From the IMG/VR virus record IMGVR_UViG_3300008113_005947, positions 1 through 64,000 of that record: a stretch of 64,000 nucleotides of DNA; one strand, 5' to 3'. The position numbers were made by a program, and so were the translations under genes. Below the pieces are notes generated by a model. That model was not told where the DNA came from. It saw only the letters and a list, made by a program, of their open reading frames with translations, and searched no databases. How positions within the stretch are numbered: position 1 is the stretch's first letter; each line of letters begins with the position of its first letter. Below are positions 58,701 to 64,000 of the stretch, one piece after another. Source of the stretch: a virus.

Positions 58701-59052
58701 CACTTTTAACTGCGGCGCCGTGAAAGCCACCACCACCTATTGACACCCAGTAAGGTGCAAAAATTTGTATTGGGCTTAATCTAGTTGTATTAGTACCATC
58801 ACCTACTTGGAAGGCTGCATTACCGCCCCATCCCCATAATGTATAATCAGACCTGATTCCCAAAGTATGATTCGCTCCGGCACTTACATTAAGCCAACTT
58901 GATGTACCTAGTTGTATTGGACTTGATTTACTAGCAGTGGTATTATCACCTAATTGTCCTGATGTGTTATCCCCCCAGGCCCACAAGGTGCCGTCACTTC
59001 TGACTGCCATACTATGAGAAGATCCGTTACTAATAGTTGTCCAACTTAACAT
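49735..59052 (-). CDS. Giant RCC1-repeat protein, 3105 residues
   Basis: Second of the three abutting frames, starting MLSWTTISNGSSHS at an ATG that overlaps the upstream stop as TAATG. RCC1 units of about 50 residues fill the chain, roughly sixty at that size. Interruptions such as TPKTISMLLVGGG, YVSTIRKLVAGGYYNG and GITYSFTQIAGS replace part of a blade. It ends abruptly inside a blade with GQLGDGT followed by TGA; the other half of that blade pattern (NTNRSSLTQV) is found at the start of the next ORF. So it may be a separate polypeptide made by coupled re-initiation, or one part of a longer product joined by frameshifting. Confidence 0.85.
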   Translation of the reverse strand: MLSWTTISNGSSHSMAVRSDGTLWAWGDNTSGQLGDNTTASKSSPIQLGTSSWLNVSAGANHTLGIRSDYTLWGWGGNAAFQVGDGTNTTRLSPIQIFAPYWVSIGGGGFHGAAVKSDGTLWTWGYNNAGQLGLGDTINRSSPVQVGALTSWALVAKTMEDTTYALTTGNGNLWAWGSNSSGAIGDSTTVAKSSPVQIATFAALSITQISAGTALTNTGVYFAWGNNIYGQVGDTSTASRSAPTQLAGTWNYIPTIAYTAYNRYGIKSDNSLWGWGFNDFGQVGDNSATIRRSSPVQIGVKLSYNVNTASLTTDTTTFFLSGGSLWGWGRNAEGTFGDGSTVSRSSPIQINSGTLWSAVSVVSGAVMAIRNDGTLWAWGFNSAGYLGDGTTISRSSPVQLGTNTNWASLTKGVYGAITTDSRLFLWGDNNQGQLGDGTTVSRSSPVQIAGSWTSVYGYNALGAGNAFTVGIKVGGLLFVWGNGGDGKIGDGTTVSKSSPVQLNGGVGVGLSSFSQVVTGWRHILALTGNKIWGWGMNNVGQLGLTSTVSRSSPTQVLSLSDFSVIAAGISSSAAIKTDGTLWTWGYGDGGLLGDGTTVTKSSPVQVGTSTNWNYIIGPVNGFGFSSNAAFIASDTNNVIYGWGGNQTYGTIGDGTTLSRSSPVQVATPFSNITFTGVTNLGEYSAGAIGNGYIFTWGQGATGVLGLGDIVNKSSPVQLGTIADNRWVDLQGTLNASGGGTALARRSDNTIWGWGTNTSNSLITSSGANTSSPVQIGSSVVALPFTGNLKEAYINRGSMMIRDGQNKLYVWGNNTFGALGLGDTVARSSPIFLSNGYSNEFIKISASLSYSSAIDTSSRLFTWGLNSVYQLGQGDTVTRSVPIQLGAKSWTSVSAGASHVLAIDNTSKLYAWGKNDTGQVGYNTPKTISMLLVGGGNTNGYILSDTVGAGQLFMWGDNNPSGSLGDNTTIRRSSPVQVAGSWTMIVASGEGVFPVDYFTFGIKSDGTLWGWGANSNAQLGDNTVTYRSSPVQVSGGGSWSIVAVTAETTLGIKTDNTIYVWGQWFGGIYGDNGATTVTRSSPVQVLAGTTFVEVVGGKGANSAAGGRTFLARKADNTLWAWGNNTFGQIGDGTTAARSSPVQISGNWTSITAGNGISGGIKSDNTLWIWGYNNFGQIGDSTTINKSSPVQAGVGKTWYKLGLGLSLTIALDSSYFLWSWGRNDGGQLGQNTTISRSSPVQVGASTWSAVACNNFVSSAIDTAGRFFAWGSNANGSVGDNTNVNRSSPVQVGSLSYSTINNPLQIGSSSWSVVSAGVDFSTGITTTSKLFTWGSNTVGQLGYVSTIRKLVAGGYYNGFAIREDYATFAWGNNANGQLGLGTVANSVVTAVQAGSLFFKDVSGGGLSSLLINQNDKLYSMGDNRYGQLGDNTGGSAIARSNPIQIGNSSWLSVSSGYGGFTSLAIKSDNTLWAWGNNIYGQFGTDIYATQLLSSPVQIGTSSWTAISVGSNFTLALKADGTLWSWGANDFGQLGRSLSTTYSWTTISAGANSADNTGFMIAIRSDGKLFSWGNNNIGQLGFGDALPSTNISYPLQIGNSSWTSVATGWSHVAAIDASGRLFTWGKNNSGQLGQNNTTTYLSPVQVAGSYTYVSAGFEVTYAIKTDGTLWAWGANTLYAVGDGTTINRSSPVQVASSITNWSQVAPGTSHTLALRTTGQLYGWGNNGLLQLTGGTALRQHWLTYGAGSGVTNDGYLWTWGRNNFGQMGNNSTADNNIPGILGTATDNLWVKSESAGYNTTTSTTHAMKSNGTLWSWGSNTNGEIGDLTTVARSSPVQVAGTTGLTFNFFTTSQVGEVTAAITNDGRLYMWGLNTSGVLGLNDTVNRSSPVQVPGSWVTISIKRDMALGIKTGGTLWSWGLNSGANGAGGLGLNDTVNRSSPVQIGASTWSAVATTQGGMAAIDSVGRLFAWGVNTNGSCGQNDTVARSSPVQIGANSWTQVYGYADQSSGTNNGGFFGVQYSSNKASLALHGWGWSTSLGLVGDNTTVSRSSPVQIATNFVYTQSGSPGTGIGTPISYTFSSQGAQTITGVDNNGIAWTWGNGSIGAMGTNTTINRSSPVQVSAAGNYYLGSTTLYPFTISNNVVYRLWAPRPIQLEVGSSFTQVTAGQYSSAAIKSDSTLWVWGYNEYQALGITYSFTQIAGSDSHTMALRGDNTLYMYGLGTAGALGDNTIVTKSSPIVLTAGGVRRWTLVAGANTNAPNSASFGIKDDATLWAWGSNTDGQLGQSDTISRSSPTQIAGSWSVLMTGRSNFHMLAIKTDGTLWAWGINSNGQLGDSSTASRSSPVQLAGTWTNIWGGAAMSMALKNDGTYWTWGSNSLGQLASNTTVNRSSPVQVTSGFANVSQMRPYANGFAYLNTLGQLFAWGANNNGELGVLNDTVHRSSPVQVRTDASWITLATTDRSTTAVRTDYLVFAWGRNNSGQVGDSSTVSRSSPVQLLSLNTANSASFIQLFSGFERNYILVSNEPTGKMWAWGLNTTGQLGDLTLTNKSITGAVWSGVLSLSMFQPIPVQIAGSWTQVGFGNDNFSVNNQFAVKTDGTLWSWGSNNVGQTGNNFALASRTQFQPRQVGSSTNNTIVSVRSSYAAFRNSSGSIFTVGSNSVGQLGDNTVINKSSPVQLSTGYIEYTPSQIPGSWTQINASNFTGFVTPTTHALGLKTDNTLWSWGSNSTGQLGDNTTISRSSPVQIAGSWSVISAGSSHSGAISTSGVLWMWGRNNEGQLGDFTTVSRSSPVQIISSWVGNLPLIIWSKLSLGYDSTFATTTISGATAQNQELVWSWGFNSAGWVSLGDNQNVNRSSPVQLGSINSVQISLLQNRSSPTQVGNSNWSTVSAGYSFAYGILSNNSLFAWGSNGGSSSILSDGSTTDRISPVQLSTYNFTLLASGGSHITAVMSNDPVLGYKMVASGLNTTGQLGQNNTNTYGVQYKLAGMSFVAAANASSPVQIGSVDYGNYYRSSPVQIGTDSWSSVSSGENHSLAKNSSGLLFAWGYNVNGQVGDSSTINRSSPVQISSSSYTLISAGYNHNIIEKSDGSVYTFGNNSNGQLGDGT

Positions 59053-62000
59053 TATGTATTATTTCCTATCTGTCCAAACGTATTATCACCCCATGTAAAT
59101 AAATTACCATACGCATCAATTGCATTGCTACTATTATTAGTAGCGGCAATATACTTATATATCTTAGTACCTACTTGCATCGGACTACTTCTAGGTAATA
59201 AGCTACTATTATTTAACCCGCCGTTAAGATTGGCTCCCCATGTCCATATTGTACCATTTTGTGCCAATGCTACACTATAACTTTTGCCTGCTTGGACATC
59301 TGTCCAATTGCCTGATACTTGTACTGGACTTGATTTAGTAACAGTAGTACCATCACCTAATTGTCCATTACTATTTGTACCCCATGTCCATAGTGTATTA
59401 TCGATTCTAATTGCTGTAGTGAAATTATCAGATACACTACCTATTATCCAACTATTTGTTCCAATCTGCAATGGGCTACTTCTATTAGACGTTGTTATAT
59501 CTCCTAATTGTCCGAATCCATTATAGCCCCACATATATAATCTACCCAAAGCATCTATTGCCATGCTAGTTGACATACTAGCATTAACAAATGCCCAGCT
59601 ACTTAATAGTCCTATACGAACTGGTCTATCATAAAAATTTCCTTTTCCTGTACCCATTTGTACAGGGCTACTGCGTGAAAGAACATCATTAAATTGTCCC
59701 AATTTTCCAGAGTCGCCTTGACCAGTCACCATAGTAGTATCATTCAATACACCAAATATATTAACACTGCCTGCATATAAATTAGTAAAGCTAAATGATC
59801 CTACTTGCACCGGGCTACTTCTAGATAGAGTATCATTTTGTCCTAACTGTCCCCAAGTATTATCTCCCCATGCCCATATTGTTCCATCAGTTCTTAATGC
59901 ACTAGAGAAACTATAACCTGCACTTATTTGAGTATAACTGCTAGAATTTAATTGTATAGGGGATGGTACTATAGTTTTTAGTGCTGTATCTATTTGTACA
60001 GGACTACTTCTTGAAATTACAGTACCATCACCTAGTTGTCCTGAACTATTCGACCCGAATGTAAATAATACTCCCGCAGAATTTATATATCCTGCTTGAT
60101 TTTCTATACCACTAATTAAATCTGTGTTAGGAAGCTGTTTATATGTTCCAGAAAGTACAATGGGACTTGATTTATTAACTGTGGTATCATCACCTAGTTG
60201 ACCTAATTGATTACGACCCCATCCATACACTACACCACCACTAGTTCCGAGTACCGTAGTTGCAAATGCAGTTACGTCAGTCCAACTACCAGGTACTTGC
60301 ACTGGGCTACTTCTAGCTGTTGTATTATTTTGTCCTAATTGTCCGTATAAATTTTGACCCCATGACCATAAAGTATTATTAGATTGTAATGCTACTACAC
60401 CATATAAAGTAGATACAACTTTAGTCCAAATATTCAATGTACCAACTTGTACTGGGCTACTTCTATTAATTGTAGTTCCACTACCTAAATTTCCATTGAC
60501 ATTGAGACCCCAGGTCCACAGTGTGCCATCTGTTTTTACTATAGCTACATATGATAAACCTTGACAAACTGAACTTATGCCACCGCCAAATATTTGCACA
60601 GGACTACTACGACTAATTGTACTATTATTCCCTAGTTGACCTACGGAGTTACTACCCCAAGCATACAATCCACCATTACTTGTTAAACCTATTGTGTTTC
60701 CATTTGTAGTATAAATTTTAGTCCAATTGAGAGCAGTTCCTATTTGTATCGGACTACTGCGATATATTGTAGTATTATCACCTAGTTGTCCAATATTATT
60801 GTATCCCCATCCATAAAGAACACCAGAAAAATCTACTGCAAACATACTTGCAGAACCAAAATCACCACCTAAGGTTCCTAAAAAGCTAAATGACATTGTA
60901 CTAACTTGCACTGGACTACTTTTTGACACTGTAGTACCATCGCCATATGACGGCGTTGTAACGCCTACAGTTGAACCCCATGCATATAAGTATCCACCAT
61001 TTTTTAATCCAAAAGTAGTAGAACCCATTGATACTTGTAGCCAACTATTAGAAGAAGTTATAGTTGCAAGTTGACCGAATGTATTACTACCCCAAAGATA
61101 TAAGCTATTATTAATCAAACCCATAACGTGTGAACTGCCTGCGGCAATTTGAGTCCAACTACTTGTTCCTATTTGTATAGGGCTACTACGATAACCCATA
61201 TTAGATTCTAAGTTATTTGCTAATACTCCAAATGTTCCATTGCCCCAACTCCATAATGTACCATTACTCTTAGTAGCGATAGTAAAATCACTTTTTATAC
61301 TTACTAAATTCCAACTACCACTAGTTTGTATTGGGATTGAACGAGTGACTGTAGTATTATCACCAACTTGGCCACTAGAGTTAAGTCCCCATACAAATAA
61401 TCTCTTGTCTGTTGTTATTGCGGCACTAAAAGATGCGCCGGCGGTTATTAAACTCCAGCTACTATTACCAACTTGTAACGGGCTGTTTCTAGCTGAGGCT
61501 GAACTTCCAGTACTTGTTTGTGTTGGGCTACCTTTATCAACTGTAGTATTATCACCCAATTGACCTGTAGTGTTAAGTCCCCATGTATTAAAATTACTAA
61601 GAACATCTAGTCCATAAGAACTATATGCACCTGTAGAAACATAAGTCCAACTGCTAGTACTTACTAAAGAAATTTCTCTAACTGCTGTATTTACTATCTG
61701 TACAGGATTACTTCTTGCTATAGTAGTACCATCACCCAACTCACCATTTTTGTTTCCACCAAATGCAATTGCATATCCTTGGCTAGAATAAGCTATAGTA
61801 TGAAACTGAGTGTCAGTACTTGCAGGAATGCCAGCACCACCTGCATATACTTGAGTAAATGATATACCTGTAGATATTTGTACAGGACTACTTGTATTGT
61901 TTATTGTATTATTACCCAACTGTCCTGCAGAATTCAAACCCCAGGTAAATAATCTACCTAGGCTGGTAATCCCGACTGAATGAAAGGTTCCAACAGAAAT

Positions 62001-64000
62001 ATTAGTCCAATTACTGTTACCTACCTGTACAGGACTACTTCTATTAATTGTATCTTCTAATCCAAGTTGTCCTACATCATTTCTTCCCCATGCATATAAT
62101 CCATTATTAAGTTGAATTGCTAAAGTGTGACCACCACTATTGCCGCCGGTTGATACTGCAATCCAGCTACTTGTTCCTATTTGCACAGGGCTACTACGAT
62201 TAATTGTGGTGTTGTCACCTATTTGACCAAGGGAGTTGGAGCCTGAAGCAAATAATCTATAATTAGCATCAATTACCACTGATGTTGAGTCCCCGGCTGA
62301 TATAACAATCCAAGAACTAGAACTTATTTGTACTGGACTGCTACGACTTACTGTTGTAGTGTCACCCAACTGTCCACTGGTATTTAATCCCCAAGCCCAT
62401 AATGTACCGGTAATATTAGTTGCCAATACATGCGTAGTTTTTACACTTACTTTTGTCCAGCTACCTGCAATTTGTACCGGGCTACTGCGTGATACTGTAG
62501 TACCATCACCTAATTGTCCACTGGTATTTAATCCCCAACCCCATAATGTATTATCTGGTTTGATTGCAAATATCGTATCTTTATTGACTGAAGAAGAAAT
62601 CGCTATCCAACTGCTTGTGCCTATTTGTACTGGACTACTGCGTGATACAGTTGTAGTATTATCAAGAAATACACCATTTGATGCTTTACCCCATTGCCAC
62701 AATGAATAATCAAGTCTAGTTGCTAACCCAGTACTAATGAGACTAAACGAATTACCAGAACCTACTTGACTAAATGAGTTAGCTCCCCAACCATATAATA
62801 AACCAGTTGTAGTTATAGCTAATGCATGTGATTCACTTGCAGTAACACTAGACCAACTAGTTGATGTACCTATTTGTATCGGACTTGATTTACTAACAGT
62901 AGTATTATCACCTAATTGATATGAAGTGTCATCACCCCATGCATACAATTTTCCATCAGTTGTAATTCCATATGAAGCATTATAATTACTTGCAATAACA
63001 GACCAATTGCTAGTTCCTAATTGTACTGGACTGCTACGACTTACTGTTGTACTGTCACCCAACTGTCCTACATTATTATATCCCCATGTAAGTAATTTAG
63101 TTGTAGAATTTATTGCTGTGGTAAATCCATCTCCTGTGGTAGACCCGGCTATATTATAAGGATTTAATGTTGTTACTGCCGGTGTACCTGTTGTAAAATA
63201 TGCGGGATTACCAACTTCATTTAACTGCCATCTTGCACTTGAATTACTATAATAAGTAGTATAGGTGTCCATGTAATAATAAGGCAATGCTATACCTGAA
63301 TAATTATACTGACCTATACCCAATCCTGCATATTGAACAGTACCTGATATACTTGCGGGTGCGCCAGCACCGGTTGAACCTACTTGATTATAATTATATG
63401 GTATTCTAGCTGGTGTAAAACTAGCATTATACATTGCTTGACCGGATATAATACGAAGTCCGTGGATATAACCGTTCCAATATGAATTTGAGGCTCCGCC
63501 TCCATTGGCACCAATAACTAATATTGTTTGTACTGTAATAGCAGTAAGTGTCGTAGTACCAGTTAAGGTTTGGCTTATACCATTAATGTATATTGATATT
63601 GCTCCGGCATTTACACTAATTGCAATATGAGTCCATGTACTAGCTGATATAGCATTTACTGTTACCGTGCTTGTAGTTCCGCCGGCACCGCCTATATTTA
63701 ATAATCCATACTCAACTTGTCTACTACTATTTATACTAACAGCAAAATTATTAGTAGATGCTGTGCCACTATTTCCTGCAATTACGGATCTTACCGCACC
63801 GCCGGTATAATAAACCCAAGCCTCAAACGTGTAGGTATTAGCCAATGCTGTTGGTATACCAGTACCTGTATACCAACTAGATGATCCGTTAAAACTTACA
63901 CTATATGCTTGAATAGTAGTATCAGGTTTGCCACCTGCAGAAACAAGATTCCAATTAGTTTCTGATCCTATCTGTGTAGGGGTACTACGATTAATCGTTG
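59052..64000 (-). CDS. Giant RCC1-repeat protein with LamG-like domain, N-terminus cut by window
   Basis: The frame is open to the window edge: the codons from 63998 down read TINRSTPTQIG and NWNLVSAGG, clearly an RCC1 unit, so the gene starts outside and 1,648 residues are visible. The TTG at 63845 is not a real start. Residues about 25-230 of the visible part form a LamG/concanavalin-like domain (YTFEAWVYYTGG, TWTHIAISVNAGAISIYING, GYIHGLRIISGQAMY), a fold that often binds carbohydrate. About thirty RCC1 units follow. It ends inside a blade with GQIGNNT and TAA overlapping the next ATG. Confidence 0.85.
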   Translation of the reverse strand, partial: TINRSTPTQIGSETNWNLVSAGGKPDTTIQAYSVSFNGSSSWYTGTGIPTALANTYTFEAWVYYTGGAVRSVIAGNSGTASTNNFAVSINSSRQVEYGLLNIGGAGGTTSTVTVNAISASTWTHIAISVNAGAISIYINGISQTLTGTTTLTAITVQTILVIGANGGGASNSYWNGYIHGLRIISGQAMYNASFTPARIPYNYNQVGSTGAGAPASISGTVQYAGLGIGQYNYSGIALPYYYMDTYTTYYSNSSARWQLNEVGNPAYFTTGTPAVTTLNPYNIAGSTTGDGFTTAINSTTKLLTWGYNNVGQLGDSTTVSRSSPVQLGTSNWSVIASNYNASYGITTDGKLYAWGDDTSYQLGDNTTVSKSSPIQIGTSTSWSSVTASESHALAITTTGLLYGWGANSFSQVGSGNSFSLISTGLATRLDYSLWQWGKASNGVFLDNTTTVSRSSPVQIGTSSWIAISSSVNKDTIFAIKPDNTLWGWGLNTSGQLGDGTTVSRSSPVQIAGSWTKVSVKTTHVLATNITGTLWAWGLNTSGQLGDTTTVSRSSPVQISSSSWIVISAGDSTSVVIDANYRLFASGSNSLGQIGDNTTINRSSPVQIGTSSWIAVSTGGNSGGHTLAIQLNNGLYAWGRNDVGQLGLEDTINRSSPVQVGNSNWTNISVGTFHSVGITSLGRLFTWGLNSAGQLGNNTINNTSSPVQISTGISFTQVYAGGAGIPASTDTQFHTIAYSSQGYAIAFGGNKNGELGDGTTIARSNPVQIVNTAVREISLVSTSSWTYVSTGAYSSYGLDVLSNFNTWGLNTTGQLGDNTTVDKGSPTQTSTGSSASARNSPLQVGNSSWSLITAGASFSAAITTDKRLFVWGLNSSGQVGDNTTVTRSIPIQTSGSWNLVSIKSDFTIATKSNGTLWSWGNGTFGVLANNLESNMGYRSSPIQIGTSSWTQIAAGSSHVMGLINNSLYLWGSNTFGQLATITSSNSWLQVSMGSTTFGLKNGGYLYAWGSTVGVTTPSYGDGTTVSKSSPVQVSTMSFSFLGTLGGDFGSASMFAVDFSGVLYGWGYNNIGQLGDNTTIYRSSPIQIGTALNWTKIYTTNGNTIGLTSNGGLYAWGSNSVGQLGNNSTISRSSPVQIFGGGISSVCQGLSYVAIVKTDGTLWTWGLNVNGNLGSGTTINRSSPVQVGTLNIWTKVVSTLYGVVALQSNNTLWSWGQNLYGQLGQNNTTARSSPVQVPGSWTDVTAFATTVLGTSGGVVYGWGRNQLGQLGDDTTVNKSSPIVLSGTYKQLPNTDLISGIENQAGYINSAGVLFTFGSNSSGQLGDGTVISRSSPVQIDTALKTIVPSPIQLNSSSYTQISAGYSFSSALRTDGTIWAWGDNTWGQLGQNDTLSRSSPVQVGSFSFTNLYAGSVNIFGVLNDTTMVTGQGDSGKLGQFNDVLSRSSPVQMGTGKGNFYDRPVRIGLLSSWAFVNASMSTSMAIDALGRLYMWGYNGFGQLGDITTSNRSSPLQIGTNSWIIGSVSDNFTTAIRIDNTLWTWGTNSNGQLGDGTTVTKSSPVQVSGNWTDVQAGKSYSVALAQNGTIWTWGANLNGGLNNSSLLPRSSPMQVGTKIYKYIAATNNSSNAIDAYGNLFTWGDNTFGQIGNNT

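Larger units (their letters stand above)
34385..64000 (-). repeat. 30-kb array of tandem RCC1-coding repeats
   Basis: At the DNA level the unit is about 150 bp and recurs through the whole span, crossing two ORF junctions. The segment coding for RSSPVQ and the one for TLWAWG are the most conserved. Neighbouring units differ at many synonymous positions, so the array is old or strongly diversified, not a fresh expansion. It continues past the right edge. Confidence 0.9.

Noticed and set aside
34545-62709. Many rightward frames of 60-143 codons opposite the RCC1 genes
   Set aside because: They recur with the repeat period and encode the reverse complement of the RSSPVQ and WAWG segments; typical shadow frames of repetitive coding DNA.
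63843-63845. TTG as start of the rightmost RCC1 gene
   Set aside because: The same frame continues without a stop to the window edge and encodes a further RCC1 unit, so the gene is cut by the window.
34385-64000. CRISPR array or diversity-generating retroelement
   Set aside because: The repeats are coding, about 150 bp and variable, with no spacers; no reverse transcriptase or template-repeat pair is visible.
34385-64000. Eukaryotic or host origin of the RCC1 region
   Set aside because: No introns; the overlapping gene junctions and base composition match the neighbouring phage genes, and the strand is continuous with the nrd and tail genes.

Overview
This AT-rich window is packed with overlapping genes and reads as part of a large tailed-phage genome of the T4-like myovirus type, probably infecting an aquatic bacterium. 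The evidence is a class Ia ribonucleotide reductase set (nrdA, nrdB, glutaredoxin), a PAAR baseplate-spike protein, a SleB-type cell-wall hydrolase, ATGA/TAATG gene junctions almost everywhere, and octamers matching the T4 late-promoter consensus. Nothing here identifies the host. No tRNA, rRNA, CRISPR array, integrase, transposase or reverse transcriptase was seen.

Layout. (1) 1-724: a leftward regulatory patch with two tandem copies of a sigma70-like promoter, a third such promoter, one intrinsic terminator and two tiny leftward ORFs. (2) 738-8331, rightward: a duplicated-domain glycosyltransferase-like protein, four radical SAM enzymes, an SGNH hydrolase, a small methyltransferase and a 2OG-Fe(II) oxygenase. 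(3) 13190 down to 8311, leftward: two twitch-type radical SAM enzymes, a minimal APH-fold kinase-like protein and two propeller-like proteins built on an xPYG motif. (4) 13232-19623, rightward: five genes of Asp/Asn-hydroxylase-like oxygenases (six catalytic domains), a CX5R phosphatase-like protein, an unrecognised 495-residue protein and a tandem DUF2061 membrane protein. (5) From beyond the right edge down to 19565, leftward: three consecutive giant RCC1-repeat ORFs (34385-64000, 46% of the window), then glycosyltransferase and methyltransferase genes, the nrd cassette, structural genes, a lysis-type hydrolase, FkbM methyltransferase, another oxygenase, an SGNH hydrolase, a minimal adenylation-domain protein and a small unknown protein.

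Two things stand out. The first is the giant RCC1 array: about 9,870 visible residues of beta-propeller repeats in three abutting frames, with an embedded LamG-like domain and a Gly-rich C-terminus, open at the right edge of the window. An adhesin or tail-fibre role is inference. The second is an enzyme island of six radical SAM proteins and seven oxygenase genes (eight domains), with SGNH, kinase-like, phosphatase-like and adenylation proteins. It looks like a covalent-modification system whose substrate is not obvious.

The first genes of the three accessory operons (starts at 738, 13190 and 13232) lack a Shine-Dalgarno sequence. Each has a late-promoter-like octamer ending 4-5 nt before the ATG, which predicts leaderless late mRNAs. 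Many internal genes do carry Shine-Dalgarno sequences.
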